Of a stretch of 64,000 nt of DNA, positions 44,523 through 55,072 are shown piece after piece. Position numbers and translations under genes: made by a program. Below the pieces are notes generated by a model. That model was given only the letters and a program-made list of their open reading frames with translations, searched no databases and was not told the DNA's origin. Origin of the DNA: Poteriospumella lacustris (lineage: Eukaryota > Sar > Chrysophyceae > Chromulinales > Dinobryaceae). The DNA lies in NCBI GenBank assembly GCA_008000375.1, contig SMOI01000059.1, positions 1-64,000 on the forward strand, written 5' to 3'. The first letter of the stretch is position 1. Every line of letters begins with the position of its first letter.

Positions 44523-46058
44523 ATGTCCTGCATGCTTCGTCGATCAATCATCAGTACATCTTGGGCTAAGCTGGTCCTGCTTGGTGCCTCCCTAGCCATA
44601 TCCTTGCCCAACGCATCGGAGTGGGTCGGGGTAGTGAAGTCTCCGACGGGCGATGGAAACAATGCAGAGCTTGCGAAGGATGGGCTTGCTTTATTGCAGG
44701 AAAAGAGTGATCAAAAGTTGTTTACCACACGAACCCACCATGCATTGGCGAACAACCTGATGCGAAAGACAAGACGTCCTCAAGCGGGCGAGTATATTGG
44801 CCACAACGGCGTTCCAGGCAGGCTGATCCAAGGTCCACAAGGTGTGGGGAAGTCTACGGTGCTGACTACGTTTGCTGCGCAGTGCCCGACATTGTTTCCA
44901 GACGTCATCCCCGTGTATGTGAGTTTCGACGACTTGGAAAATCCCCAAACCCTTCTGCGATCGAAAACAGTTCTGCGGGTAGTGGAGGATCAACTGTTGG
45001 CGAAGGGCGTCCCAGTAGCCCGGCGCAATGCTGATGACCCGGTGGATCGGGAGGCCCTCGCGAAGGCCCTGGAGGACGCAAAGAAATTCGTCGTTCTCAT
45101 GGTAGACGAGATCGACAAGGCCTACAGAGTGACTGATGAACCCTTGCGTGGGATCGTTCTTTCGTCGCTCTACGAACTGTCCTGGCTTGGGGGACAACGT
45201 ACGGGTCGATTTGTGGTATATTTATGCGGCTCTTCGTCTAGCGGGCCTCTGCTGCTTACCTGCCAAGCGAGCAAAGACGAGTTTCCTCGGCAGCACGGCG
45301 CGCCGCATTTGAATGCAACCAAGTTCCAAACGTTTCGGCTACCCATATCCCGCTTCGATGATGTGGATACGGTGGAGCAACTTCTGGTCGATGTGCTGGG
45401 GAAGAAGGCGTCCTCGTTAGAAGGATGCGCCACCAAACAGCTCGCTCGTCTGATTGGTTTCGCCGCGGGTGTAGTTCCTCGTTCGATAGCCAATGCCATC
45501 GAAAGCCTCGAAGATGAGCCTGATTCAGCTTTGATGGACCAAGACCGCACACGACATTTGAGTGGCCAGCAAGCGGCAGAGTCGCTGGCAATACCCCTGT
45601 ATGAGGCCCTACTTCTTGAAATGCGCACGAAGAACCGACGATCGTTTCTGGATGTGATCAGCACCGACGGTGGTTTGGACATCGAAAAGGTCATGAGCCA
45701 GGATTGGCAAGGGAGGATTCAGTCTCTGGATATCAGGGAGATCCAGCTGGCATTGCCTCTGTGCCGAAGGAACACACTATGCCCCCGCGGACTGTACACC
45801 ACAACGACTTCAATCGCTCTTGTTAGAGCTTTGCGACCGCAATATGCTGCTGTTTACCACTGTCGAAGGAGGCATGCCCAGCGGACTGTGCCCCAGGGCG
45901 GCGTGGCAACTATTTGCCGACGCTCCGGCGGATCAATGGCAGAAAAAATTGGCTGCCAAATGGACCGTGCTCTTACAAACGGAATGTGTCGCACTCGCGG
46001 AGAAGAAGCTGGAGGAGAAAAGGGTGTAGTTATAACATCGCAAGAGTCCGTACTGTAA
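44523..46058 (+). pseudogene. STAND/AAA+ ATPase with hydrophobic N-terminus, frameshift near 3' end
   Basis: From ATG 44523 the N-terminus is MSCMLRRSIISTSW then AKLVLLGASLAISL, a signal peptide or membrane anchor. Walker A is GPQGVGKST (104-112), Walker B LMVDEID (192-198), and a sensor-like strand VVYLCGSSSSG follows: a complete ATPase core of the kind found in Crinkler-like and other STAND proteins. After about 45750 the original frame loses protein-like character (Arg/Thr-rich) and stops at 46056-46058. A neighbouring frame carries a plausible helical C-terminus (RLQSLLLELCDRNML, AAWQLFADAPADQW) and stops at 46029. A one-base indel near 45745-45762 is therefore likely. Substrate and role unknown. 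Confidence 0.6.
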
Positions 46059-46176
46059 GTGACAAGTCCAACGGTGTTCATTGTAGAGACTGAACGGGGT
46101 TCCTCCCTTTTTCGTTTCAGACTTCCATGTTCTGTTGTGCGCACCAACGCAACGTGATACAAATCGTTGTTGTTTG

Positions 46177-46560
46177 TGATATTCAACGATTGGGACGTGA
46201 TTATTAGGGCTAAGCTGTGTGCGACACAGACGTTTACAGTTGCATCGATTGAGATTATGAGTTTCTGTTCTGAATCCTTTCACCAACCCATAGTGTCCTG
46301 GGGCGTTGCTTAGGTAGGTTGGATCAATACGATTCATGGTTCGCCATCCTTCAACCGGCCAATAGACACGTGTAGAATGTGGGCCAAAGAAGTTGCCATG
46401 GATTACATGTTCTGTGGAGCCACATCGGTTAGCCACGTAGGTTCTGTAAAGTCGTTAGGTACGTGGGTTGTAAGTAACAACTCTGACAAACCACTTGCTG
46501 GAGCATTACTTGCTGGAGCGTTACTTGGCTCACGGGTGGTTATGACGCGAACAATCCATG
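46177..46560 (+). pseudogene. BspA-like (DUF285) repeat relic
   Basis: TTCAACGATTGGGACGTG at about 46181-46198 encodes FNDWDV, and 46396-46470 encodes VAMDYMFCGATSVSHV then LGTWVVS, both recognisable repeat pieces out of phase with each other. Too decayed to be a gene. Confidence 0.4.
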
Positions 46561-46994
46561 GCTTGCTCTAGCTCACTCGCAACGAATTTTAAAAAATAAC
46601 AATACGACAATGCAATGATCCCATGCGTACGTAGTGTGAGTCGGAAAGGTTTACACCATTCAAGGTAGTGTGAGTATGGTGCGCGTGGTCCAGACGCCAC
46701 AACCACGCCCAACTGCGGCGTGTGCTGGGCAGTCCAGAGACCACGCGCACCACAGGTACCAAGTGGGCTACTGCAACCATCTGTCGTTCTCGTCGCTGTC
46801 GTATCTTTCGTACGGTACCTACAGAGGCCGTCGACCAGCGCACCTGTTTGAAGAAATAACACACATACCGGGATGGATATGACCCCACAGTATGTATCCT
46901 GTGTGGTGACAACAGGTGACACCGACAAGTGACAAAAAGCACGATGACAAGTCACGATGGCGACGACGATGGCAGCCAAGCTTCGGTGGAGCGA

Positions 46995-47037
46995 GTTGAA
47001 ACGGAAACTGCACCATTGGTGCAGTTTCCGTTTCAAC
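46995..47037. repeat. 43-bp perfect palindrome
   Basis: Two 21-base arms starting GTTGAAACGG and separated by a single T, fully complementary. It lies just upstream of the coiled-coil gene at 47108 and is absent from the duplicated copy near 48459. Confidence 0.85.
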
Positions 47038-47107
47038 TGGGAGGGGATGGCACAAGGGATGGCAAAACAAGTGGAACACAATTCTATTCGCAAAAAGAAA
47101 CAAGCCA

Positions 47108-47506
47108 ATGGCAATGGAACCCCAAGACGTCACACAGCAGTTGCAGATCATTGTTCTGCAGAATAAGGTGCTGGAGGCCACTTTGTTGGAAAAGAAATAC
47201 CTAGAGCAGCAGTTGGAGAACGAACAGTCACAGAGAAAGGACGTACAGGAGAGGCTTTTGGTCGAAGTCCGCGCGTTGGATCAACACGCAAATTTAAGTA
47301 CGTGCACTTCACTTTTGAGAGGATTTGTTTCATCTTCACTAAACTGAATGTCTCACACAGTGATACAGCTTGATATATTGACTGTCTATTTGATCATAGC
47401 TCTAGTTGTGGTTTGGGGGTTGGTAGTTTTCGTCGCCATCAGAAAGTCCTTCTTTCCGCCGGAGTCATTTGATCCCAAGGTTTGTCAAGCTATTGACCGT
47501 GGATGA
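47108..47506 (+). CDS. Small coiled-coil, single-span membrane protein, copy 1
   Basis: Exons 47108-47297 and 47361-47506, intron of 63 nt (GTACGT to CACACAG). Exon 1 encodes a heptad-rich helix (QLQIIVLQNKVLEATLLEKK, LEQQLENEQSQRKD). Exon 2 begins by completing an ATG codon across the junction and encodes a membrane span (LTVYLIIALVVVWGLVVFVA) followed by a short tail ending DPKVCQAIDRG. About 111 aa. The paralogue at 48459 keeps the splice sites, the heptads, the position of the span and the last ten residues, although the span sequence itself has changed, strong evidence of a real gene. Topology resembles a near-tail-anchored protein; the conserved tail may be an interaction site. No known family recognised. 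The start could instead be the ATG at 47114. Confidence 0.7.
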
Positions 47507-48458
47507 AGAGGAAGGTGCATTACGCGGCTAACCCAGTCGATTGGCACAGAAGGTGTATTGCGTGTCTTCTCATTTGTGTTGAACTGGCGGCTGTTTCCTC
47601 AGCGCCCGCGAGTCTGTAACTTTCACCTTCACTTCCGTGACCAAGGTTCACGTCGGTGTTTGGTCTGAATTCGATCATACTGTAACTATAAGTGAAAGCA
47701 CATTTGTTGTGGACGCAACTAGCCCAAACGAGTATTCTGACAACGATGTTGGTACCATATAGAAATGAAACCGCATATAACGACTACGACAACATATTAT
47801 ATAGTCGTTTCTGTATGTGTGTGACAAGAGGTCCTGACATCGATTACCACCGATTGTGTGCTCACGAGGTCTGCACAAGCGTATTTTCTGACACATCAGA
47901 TGAAACAGAACAGACAATCTTTCCTTGATCCCATAAGGTGGTTCGAACAAACTTACCAGCCGGTGCAGGAGCTGCTGTGTTCGGCGCAGGGCTTTGCTTT
48001 CCCCTTAGTTTCCCAGTTTCCCAGTTTCCCAACACTCTGGATTATACACCGAGTACTAGTTACGATTTGGCATTACAAGTGAAACATAGTCACTCATCGC
48101 CTACCCATTATGTATGGGTTAATCGGCAGTTGTTAGGTTAGCCACAGAAGGCCGCTAACGCGGCCAATGGACCAGCGCGCCACCATCATCAAGCCACCGT
48201 CTGCCACACGGTCGATCGACTGCTGGGACGACGAAGAACCATCGCACATGCCCCGAATGCCATCACATGCCGCAAGTCAAACGGCTGTTGGAGGGGATAA
48301 CACATACTGAGTAGTCAGTACGAGTATGAATGTGTTAGGGTAACGGTAACCTTAACGAGTCGTCGCCATCGTGACTTGTCGTCGTCTCTTCCGTGCTTTT
48401 GTCACTTGTCGGTGTCACATGTCACCACAGGAGGCTGCTCGTTTCGTCGGCGGCGGCG
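47507..48458. other. Gap: duplicated 3' flank of the coiled-coil gene
   Basis: 47540-47910 is repeated after copy 2 at about 48975-49320 (shared blocks GACCAAGGTTCACGTCGG and ATAAGTGAAAGCACA). The duplicated unit therefore extends well beyond the gene. No further gene seen. Confidence 0.5.
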
Positions 48459-48903
48459 ATGGCACAAGGGAACACAATTCTATTCACAACAAAAGAAACA
48501 AACCAGACAATGGAACCCCAGGAAGTCACACAGCAGTTGCAGGTCATTGCCCTGCAGAAAAAGGTGCTGGAGGCCACTTTGTTGGAAAAGAAATTCCTAG
48601 AGCAGCAGTTGGAGAACGAACAGTCACAGAGAAAGGACTTGGTGGAGAGGCTTTCGGTCGAAATCCACGAGTTGGATCAAAAAGCGAATTCAAGTATGTG
48701 TAATTCACATGTTGAGAGGACTTGTTTCATCGTCACTAAACTGAATGTCTCACACAGTGATAAAATTTGAAACATATATCGCCTATGCAACCGCAGCTGT
48801 AGCTTTGATCGGAACGGTGATGTATGTCGTCTTCATCATTAAGACCTTCTTTCTGCCGGAGGCCTTTGATCCCAAAATTTGTCAAGCTATTGACCGTGGA
48901 TGA
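48459..48903 (+). CDS. Small coiled-coil, single-span membrane protein, copy 2
   Basis: Exons 48459-48693 and 48758-48903, intron of 64 nt (GTATGT to CACACAG); 126 aa from MAQGNTILFTT. The coiled-coil exon reads QQLQVIALQKKVLEATLLEK then LEQQLENEQSQRKDLVERL. The second exon gives a membrane span (TAAVALIGTVMYVVFII) and the tail FFLPEAFDPK then ICQAIDRG. Compared with copy 1 the helix and tail are conserved while the span is free to change, as expected for selected coiled-coil and tail functions. It might form homo- or heterodimers with copy 1; inference. An internal start at MEPQEVTQQ (48510) would match copy 1. Confidence 0.7.
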
Positions 48904-50304
48904 AGCTGCACTACGCTGCTAACCCAGTCGATGGGCACAGAAGGTTTGGTGGTCCTTTTGGTTTGAATGTTTGTTGCGTGTCTTCTCTTTTGTGTTGAAC
49001 TGGCTGCTCTTTTCTCAGCGTCTGCGAGTCTTGAACGCCAAGTGCCTTTCACCTTCAACGCCTTTCTGTGACCAAGGTTCACGTCGGTGTTTGGTCTGAA
49101 CTTGATCATACTGCAATGCAATGGCACTGTAACCATAAGTGAAAGCACACTTTTTTGTAAGTGGATGTCAATTCTGACAACGACGACAGGTACCGTATCA
49201 TATCGAAACGAAATCACATGTATGACGACTGCCTCTGTGGTCGTTTCACATATGTTTGTGTGAAAAGAGGTCCTGACATCGATGGCCACCGAGTGTGTGC
49301 TCACTAGGCCTGCACAAGCATAGTTTCCATCATCGATTCTGACACTTCAGCCAATGTTGCTTGTTAGTCCTGTGGGAATACCAAGAAGATGAATCAGACA
49401 AAGATACCATCTGATGGAGGAGCTGCTGCTTGTTCGAATCGACATTTAACTCCTTCGTTGCTGACGTATACCGGTACAAGGGGGAACCCCCACCCCCGCG
49501 GTACGAGCGATAGACTATTTAATTGTCTATAACTCTGTACGGTGGAGGAGGACTATCCCTTGCTAGTCCCAACATTACCATGGTATACTATGAATGCAAC
49601 GGTAAATGGCACACATAGTACAAGATAATGATTAGATTTTCGTTGGCCTTACAAGTAAACATAGTCACATAAATGCTTGTTGTGCTTAATTAAACAGGGC
49701 TCAAGGATGAACACGGCCCACCCAGCACGACAGCGAAAGACCAGTCCATTGACAACAATATCCTTCGTCGCCATTGCGTTTCTTTAAATTGTGAATTGTG
49801 GTGTGTTGGAGATCGAGCTCACTATCGAAATTACCTGTCATTTATATCTAAAACGATAACATACTTCGTAGTAGGTAGTGTACCCAGTATCCTTGACCGT
49901 ATGTTCCTTCCCTGCCGTAACGCACCAAAAGAAGGTGAGAAGGTGAGAAAATAGAATTTCTCCACTAGTCTTTGGTTCTTTGCGCAGTTTCTAAAGCAGG
50001 TTACGGTTTGCTCACGTACAGGACATACTACACACTACATTATGCTTTGTTTTGGAAAGGATCTGACTTACCTACAACGGGAAGGTATATGCCCTACATT
50101 CAGCTGTAGTAGCACTGGCGTCGTCATCGTCGTGCATCAAGGGGAGAAGCTTTTGCGGGAAAACTGACCACCGTTTGAACCAACACAACAACGACCACTT
50201 CTCGCTTCCAACAAAGATCGCAAGAGACACTCTGTCTGCACCACACTAGTTTCCCCCACAGCTATTAGTGCACGTTTGCGTTTGCACAGTAGTTGTTGTC
50301 GGAG
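48904..50304. other. Gap: duplicated flank, otherwise nothing
   Basis: The left third repeats 47540-47910. A C/G-rich CCCCCACCCCCGCGG tract lies near 49487-49502. The stretch before 50305 shows no gene; it presumably contains the promoter of the secreted-protein gene. Confidence 0.45.
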
Positions 50305-53300
50305 ATGAATTTCCCGTCGGCCATTTCAACGCTGATCCTGTTTGGCCTCGTCCTGGGCCTAGGGTCTGTTGTCTTTGGTCAAGATCTAAACATCTCGCCG
50401 GATGCCTCCATATTGTTTCAGTCGACCACAGCGAATGGACGACCACCGCAGTGTGAGCTGCTCCGTCGTGAACCGCGAAGTCCATCGGCGTTCTTCACCA
50501 ACATTCTGACGAAACCGGAAAACACGACCGTTCGGTTTCCGCAGACCGCGGCGGCATTGGACCGGGACACTAAAAGCATGGGGGTAATGATCTCGCTGAT
50601 CGTCGATGATCGCAGCTTGCCTACGGCCCGTTCGTACGTAAATGTATTGCTGACCAACCGAGACGGTGATCAGTTCTGGTTGAGCCAGAACTTCCGAACG
50701 ACGACACCGTTTCTAAAGACCATCGTTAGCTCTGCGAATGCCCTGTCCGTCAACGCGGTACAGTTGAACCTGATGTTGCCCATGACGGGCCTGCCATACT
50801 CAACGGGGCCGCAGATGGCCCAGCAGACCGCGTTTTTACCCGCGGGCGACTATGTGGTCGAAGTGCAGCTGGTACGTGCCCCGTCGAAAGGCAAAGGCGG
50901 TGGACGTACCCGCAATGGTCTTTGGCAGAAACTGCCTTCATTGGGAACCGGTAACGCGTTGGATCAGGCGACGTTACGTAGCGGTGACAACGTCGTCGGC
51001 TGTGCGCGACTGGACAACCTCTTCGCCGTTTCGCCGATCCTCGTAGACCATCGCGTGACCGATTCGATGCCCCTGATCTTGAATCCTTTGACTCAAGAGA
51101 CGGTATGGTTTGAGCAGCGGCCGGGTAGTTACGACGCACCGTTGTTCACACCGAAACCGATGTTTGTGGTGGTGACGGAGGCGCCCTGGTTCATGGCGGC
51201 GGGGCCGATGGCGGCGGCGGCGGCGGAGGAGGAGGGGGTGCACCGGCCGGTACAATACGAGAATGCCACGTTGACGCCGTTGTTCCGGGTCTCCGACGTC
51301 TCCGGAGGGTCGTGTGGGTTGGACATGGACACCACCGCGACGGTGCCGCTGCTGCTGCTGAGCTCCGCCGTGGCCATGGTCACGTTGCCCGCGATGGAGC
51401 CCGCCTGTGGCGATGTGCAGTTCCGCCTGCGGTACGTGTTTCCTGATCGTCGCCATCGCCTCGTGGTGGACTTCTTCGCCACGACGCCGCTGGCGTTCGA
51501 TGGCGCGTTGGCGCTCGCGAGTGCGATGAACGGCGACGACGGCGGCGGCGGCGCCCGGCGCAACGAGACCGAGCGGTTGATCGCGGGGCTCACGGCGGTT
51601 CTCGACGAGACGCAGTCGACGCTGTTGCCTCGTCACGTTGTCCAGGCGAACGATAGCGACACCGCTACCGATACCGATGCCGATACCGATACGGTGCGCG
51701 AGATGGTGCTGGCCGTCACCGATACGGCGACGATGGTCGCCCTGCGCGCGTTGTGGATCAGGCGGGTGGACGCGTCGAATCTGACGCAGCTGTGGGCGTC
51801 GGCCTTGGCGGAGGCCCGCTCGACCCTCGCCCAAGTGGCCCCGTTCACGTCGGAGGGCGCCTCGAACAGTTCGTCGTACCTCTACCACGACACCGTCGTC
51901 GACGCCGACGACTTCTTCGCGGGCGACGACGCTTACTTCGGCCAGAACGTCTCCTCCTCGCGTCGCTTGTCCTTGTCCTCGTCGGAGTCGGAGTCGTGCG
52001 CGATGGGCGTCTTCGTCGACGTCATCGACGCGCTGAGCACCGCCTTCGTCAAGCTGCAGCGGTCAATGGTGGCCGTGCGTGCGTCGGTGGTGCAGCTGCA
52101 GGTGGCGCGGCAGCAGCGTCCCGCGGCCGTGACGGTGGCGGCCCTCGTCCAGCAACTGCGCGCCGAATTCGACGTGTCGGGTGTCGTGTCGCTGCCTGCG
52201 CCGCTCGTCGCGCCGTTGGTGCGGCTGTACGCGCAGGTCGTCGTGTTGGGCGCGTTGGCGACGCACGTCGAGCGTCTGACGCTTCGCTTGGCGACGATGC
52301 GGGCGTCCGGCTGCCTGGTCCCGTGTCTGCAAGCGACGGCCACGACCACGGCCGCGGTCCCGGCGGCGGCCTCCTGTGACACGTTCGTCGAGCTGCCGCT
52401 CACGAAAGAACTGGAGCCGTTCTCGACGAACGCCCGCGGCTGTGCGGCGCAGTGGTATCCGCTCGCGATGCAACGGCTCAACGTCTTTGCGAATGGCTCC
52501 GCGCGGATCTCGGTGGGCGATATGGACGCGCTGCTCCCGTCGTCGTCGACGGTAACGACCGAGTGGGCCGCGACGGTGGCGTCGTTGGCGTTGGCCCATC
52601 GACCGTGGGCACACGACGAGCGCTTCGTCGTGCCCGTCCGCGGCGACGAGGTGGCCCGCGTCGTCTCGTTGTCCACGTTTCAACCACAGGTCTGTACCCC
52701 GTCGGCCGCGGACGGTGGACGCACCGTCGCGTTGCTGTGTCAGTGCGCGTTGCTGACGGCGGCGGATGTCGACGACGCGCCGCCGCCGCTGCTGCCGCCG
52801 CCGCAGCTGTTGCTGCTGCTGCTGGTGGAGTTCTACGCGTCACGCCAACCGCCGCTGCCGTGGCGTCAGGCCTCGACCGTTGTGCAGCTACCGATGCGAA
52901 CTACGCCGGCGATTGCCCGTCCGCCGCGGCTCTACCTCGTCCACGACAACGACTACCGCGTCCACGACCACGTCAACGACACCGCCGCCGCTGTCGCGTT
53001 GCCGATCGTGGGGCGGTACGACCGCTCGCCGGTGGCGGGCTTCGAAGACGCCTACGAGCACGAGGAACACGCGTATCGCTTGGTGTTGCGCCGGGGCCGT
53101 GCGTCGTGTCCGAAGGGCGAGTGGGGCGTGGTACCCGCCGCCGACTCCGCGTGGAAGAAATACGCGGACCCGTCGCGGCCGTGGAACAACGCGACCGACA
53201 CCGTCGTGGCGCAGTTCGCCGACTGTTTCTTCCATTCCCACGCGGAGAAACAGGCGTTCTCCGTGGCACAAAGCTACAACGCAAGCGCGTTGCGGCCGGT

Positions 53301-53337
53301 CACCGTGGGTTATCGCGTGCTCTTCCACGACCCGTAA
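50305..53337 (+). CDS. Large secreted protein of unknown family
   Basis: 1010 aa from ATG 50305, single exon. The N-terminus MNFPSAISTLILFGLVLGLG then SVVFGQD is a clear signal peptide. No C-terminal membrane span or GPI-like tail is evident, so it is probably secreted. Several N-glycosylation sequons (NIS, NTT, NAT, NET, NLT, NSS, NAS). Low-complexity insertions: poly-Ala/Glu near residue 300, DTDADTDT near 450, a Ser/Glu run near 555, and PPPLLPPPQLLLLLLVEF near 830. Codons become much more G/C-rich at third positions from about 51180 onward than in the first 290 codons. I recognise no domain. A long, compositionally biased orphan exported protein. Confidence 0.7.
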   Translation: MNFPSAISTLILFGLVLGLGSVVFGQDLNISPDASILFQSTTANGRPPQCELLRREPRSPSAFFTNILTKPENTTVRFPQTAAALDRDTKSMGVMISLIVDDRSLPTARSYVNVLLTNRDGDQFWLSQNFRTTTPFLKTIVSSANALSVNAVQLNLMLPMTGLPYSTGPQMAQQTAFLPAGDYVVEVQLVRAPSKGKGGGRTRNGLWQKLPSLGTGNALDQATLRSGDNVVGCARLDNLFAVSPILVDHRVTDSMPLILNPLTQETVWFEQRPGSYDAPLFTPKPMFVVVTEAPWFMAAGPMAAAAAEEEGVHRPVQYENATLTPLFRVSDVSGGSCGLDMDTTATVPLLLLSSAVAMVTLPAMEPACGDVQFRLRYVFPDRRHRLVVDFFATTPLAFDGALALASAMNGDDGGGGARRNETERLIAGLTAVLDETQSTLLPRHVVQANDSDTATDTDADTDTVREMVLAVTDTATMVALRALWIRRVDASNLTQLWASALAEARSTLAQVAPFTSEGASNSSSYLYHDTVVDADDFFAGDDAYFGQNVSSSRRLSLSSSESESCAMGVFVDVIDALSTAFVKLQRSMVAVRASVVQLQVARQQRPAAVTVAALVQQLRAEFDVSGVVSLPAPLVAPLVRLYAQVVVLGALATHVERLTLRLATMRASGCLVPCLQATATTTAAVPAAASCDTFVELPLTKELEPFSTNARGCAAQWYPLAMQRLNVFANGSARISVGDMDALLPSSSTVTTEWAATVASLALAHRPWAHDERFVVPVRGDEVARVVSLSTFQPQVCTPSAADGGRTVALLCQCALLTAADVDDAPPPLLPPPQLLLLLLVEFYASRQPPLPWRQASTVVQLPMRTTPAIARPPRLYLVHDNDYRVHDHVNDTAAAVALPIVGRYDRSPVAGFEDAYEHEEHAYRLVLRRGRASCPKGEWGVVPAADSAWKKYADPSRPWNNATDTVVAQFADCFFHSHAEKQAFSVAQSYNASALRPVTVGYRVLFHDP

Positions 53338-54578
53338 GCGGTCCTGTGTCTCCGTGTCCTGTGTCTCCGTGTCCTGCGGGTCCTATACCCTCGCCGCTTC
53401 AGTTGCTGCCCATTTTACCCCACCCATTAGTATGTCTATCACTATGAACCTCCTGTTGTTGTTTCTTGCATCGTGCTGCCTTGCTGTATCTCTTTTCTTT
53501 TCTTCTCTTTGTTTGTTTGCTAATGCCAACGTGGGTGTCAGTATGCCCACCGTGCGCTTGTGTCATCAATGATGAGCTCTCATGAATGTCTCTCCCCCTC
53601 CCCCTGTCTATCCCTCTCTGCCCCCTCTCTGTCCCTCCCCTGTTTGTTGGTGTTGTTGACACACGCCTCTCACGGGGCGGGCCGTCATCGTTTGGTAGCC
53701 GCCCCTTCGTCGGCCTGCTGTGTCCGTCGCACTGGTTGGTTTTGCCTTTTTGTGGTTGTTGTTGGTGTCTGTCTCCACTGGCGCCGTACAGTGTCGGGGG
53801 CGCTTTGTTTGGTTTTCTCTGTTTTTGTTGTGTGTTTCGTCGTTCTACAGCGCAGAGCGGCGGCGTGGTTGTGTCTGTCGTTACTCTGTCGATTCTCTGT
53901 CGATTCTCTGTCGATTCTCTGTCGTTACTCGGTCCATTACTCTCTTCACCCCCCCCACCGCCTTGCCCACGGCGTCCTGCCAACACCGTCGGTCTTCGGT
54001 CTCTCACATTATGCGGGTGCCCACTGTGGAGGTGTCGTTCGTTCATCCGCCGCCACACGACGTTGCTGTCTGTGCACAGCGTCCTCTGACGCTGCGGCGG
54101 TCGCACCGTTTGTAATGGCTAAATCACCGCCAACCCGCACCACCCACCAGTGGCTTCAGCACCACCAGTGGACGTTCACAGTATATCGCCCGGTACCATG
54201 CCATGCATACTTACAGGCAGTCGGAGTACCTTCTAATAAAGCGAATATAGCGCCTCGCCTCATCCTTCGCCCAGTCGGTAGCCTCGAGGCACGAGAGGTC
54301 GTCGAATACGGCAATAGGTATAAGGAATCTTTGATAGTTCTTCGCCGTTTCATCAGAAGTTATCAAATAATATCGTCGTGAAACGGCAACACTACAGCAC
54401 ATCTCCGTCTGTCCATTGCTTCTTTAGTTTTCGCAATGCCCACTCGTACGGCATCACTTAAATGGTAAAATAATGTATCCACAGTATGAAGGCGCTCGCT
54501 CATCAGCAGAAGAAAAGGACAAAAAGTGATCGAAGAAACAAAAACAATAAAACAAACGGAAGAAAAACAAAAAGATTT
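53338..54578. other. Gap: pyrimidine-rich spacer with 11-bp tandem repeat
   Basis: Long open frames here are low-complexity Ser/Cys/Pro-rich and not convincing. Four tandem copies of TCTGTCGATTC-like units lie at about 53885-53930. The right end is AT-rich, leading to the tRNA terminator. Confidence 0.5.
54569..54573 (-). terminator. RNA polymerase III T-run
   Basis: TTTTT on the minus strand, 5 nt after the tRNA 3' end. Confidence 0.8.
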
Positions 54579-54650
54579 CTCTCCGACTGGGAATTGAACC
54601 CAGATCTCCCGCGTGACAGGCGGGTATACTGACCACTATACTATCGGAGA
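54579..54650 (-). tRNA. tRNA-Asp (anticodon GUC)
   Basis: 72 nt. The 5' TCTCCGA pairs perfectly with the 3' TCGGAGA, and the discriminator is G, as usual for tRNA-Asp. A box TAGTATAGTGG, B box GGTTCAATTCC. The anticodon stem CCCGC/GCGGG encloses a loop with GTC. No intron. CCA is not encoded. GUC tRNA-Asp is a normal target of queuosine modification, which fits the Qng1 gene in this window. Confidence 0.97.
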
Positions 54651-55072
54651 AACTGATGAGACAGTGAGCGGCACCAGCGAATAGGAAGTGTGTGTTGACA
54701 CACACGTTGACTTGTTTCTCAACGGACTTTTTTCGATGACTGTGTGTCGCGGTGTCGTTCGAGCCTGTGGCTGGCTGTGCCGCGCTCAGGCCTCAGCCGG
54801 TTTCCTGCCAACGATTAAATTCGGCGGAGAGTTGTTGGGTGTTCGATTGCCAAGTCATTCATGACGTTCGTGGAATAGTTCGCTTACACAGTTGTTCGGA
54901 TTGAACGTTATTTTCATTTTTGTGAAACAATACGCAGGAGCAAACCACGCAAAGTGAAGGTTGTAGCTGCTGACGTTGTTTCGTGAAAAAAGGAGAAAAA
55001 GAAGACCCGAAAAGACTTTGACTTGTTATCATTACGACCTGAATTTATTCGATTTAATCTCCAGTTACTAAA
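54651..55072. other. Gap: importin-alpha upstream region
   Basis: Between divergent transcription units (tRNA on minus, importin-alpha on plus). No gene or recognisable element other than an AT-rich stretch before the ATG. Confidence 0.5.

Larger units (their letters stand above)
46059..47107. other. Gap: BspA-like relic and inverted repeats
   Basis: Contains a decayed BspA-like fragment (46177-46560), a 14-bp inverted repeat pair (46677-46690 with 46739-46752), and a 43-bp palindrome (46995-47037). Opposite-strand frames across these are not convincing genes. Confidence 0.5.

Noticed and set aside
51753-53447. Long alternative frames inside the secreted-protein gene
   Set aside because: Arg/Gly/Ala-rich frames typical of high-GC3 genes; no conserved features.
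53560-54381. A membrane protein gene in the pyrimidine-rich spacer
   Set aside because: Cys/Ser/Pro-rich low-complexity frames in two overlapping registers, no ATG context or splice support.
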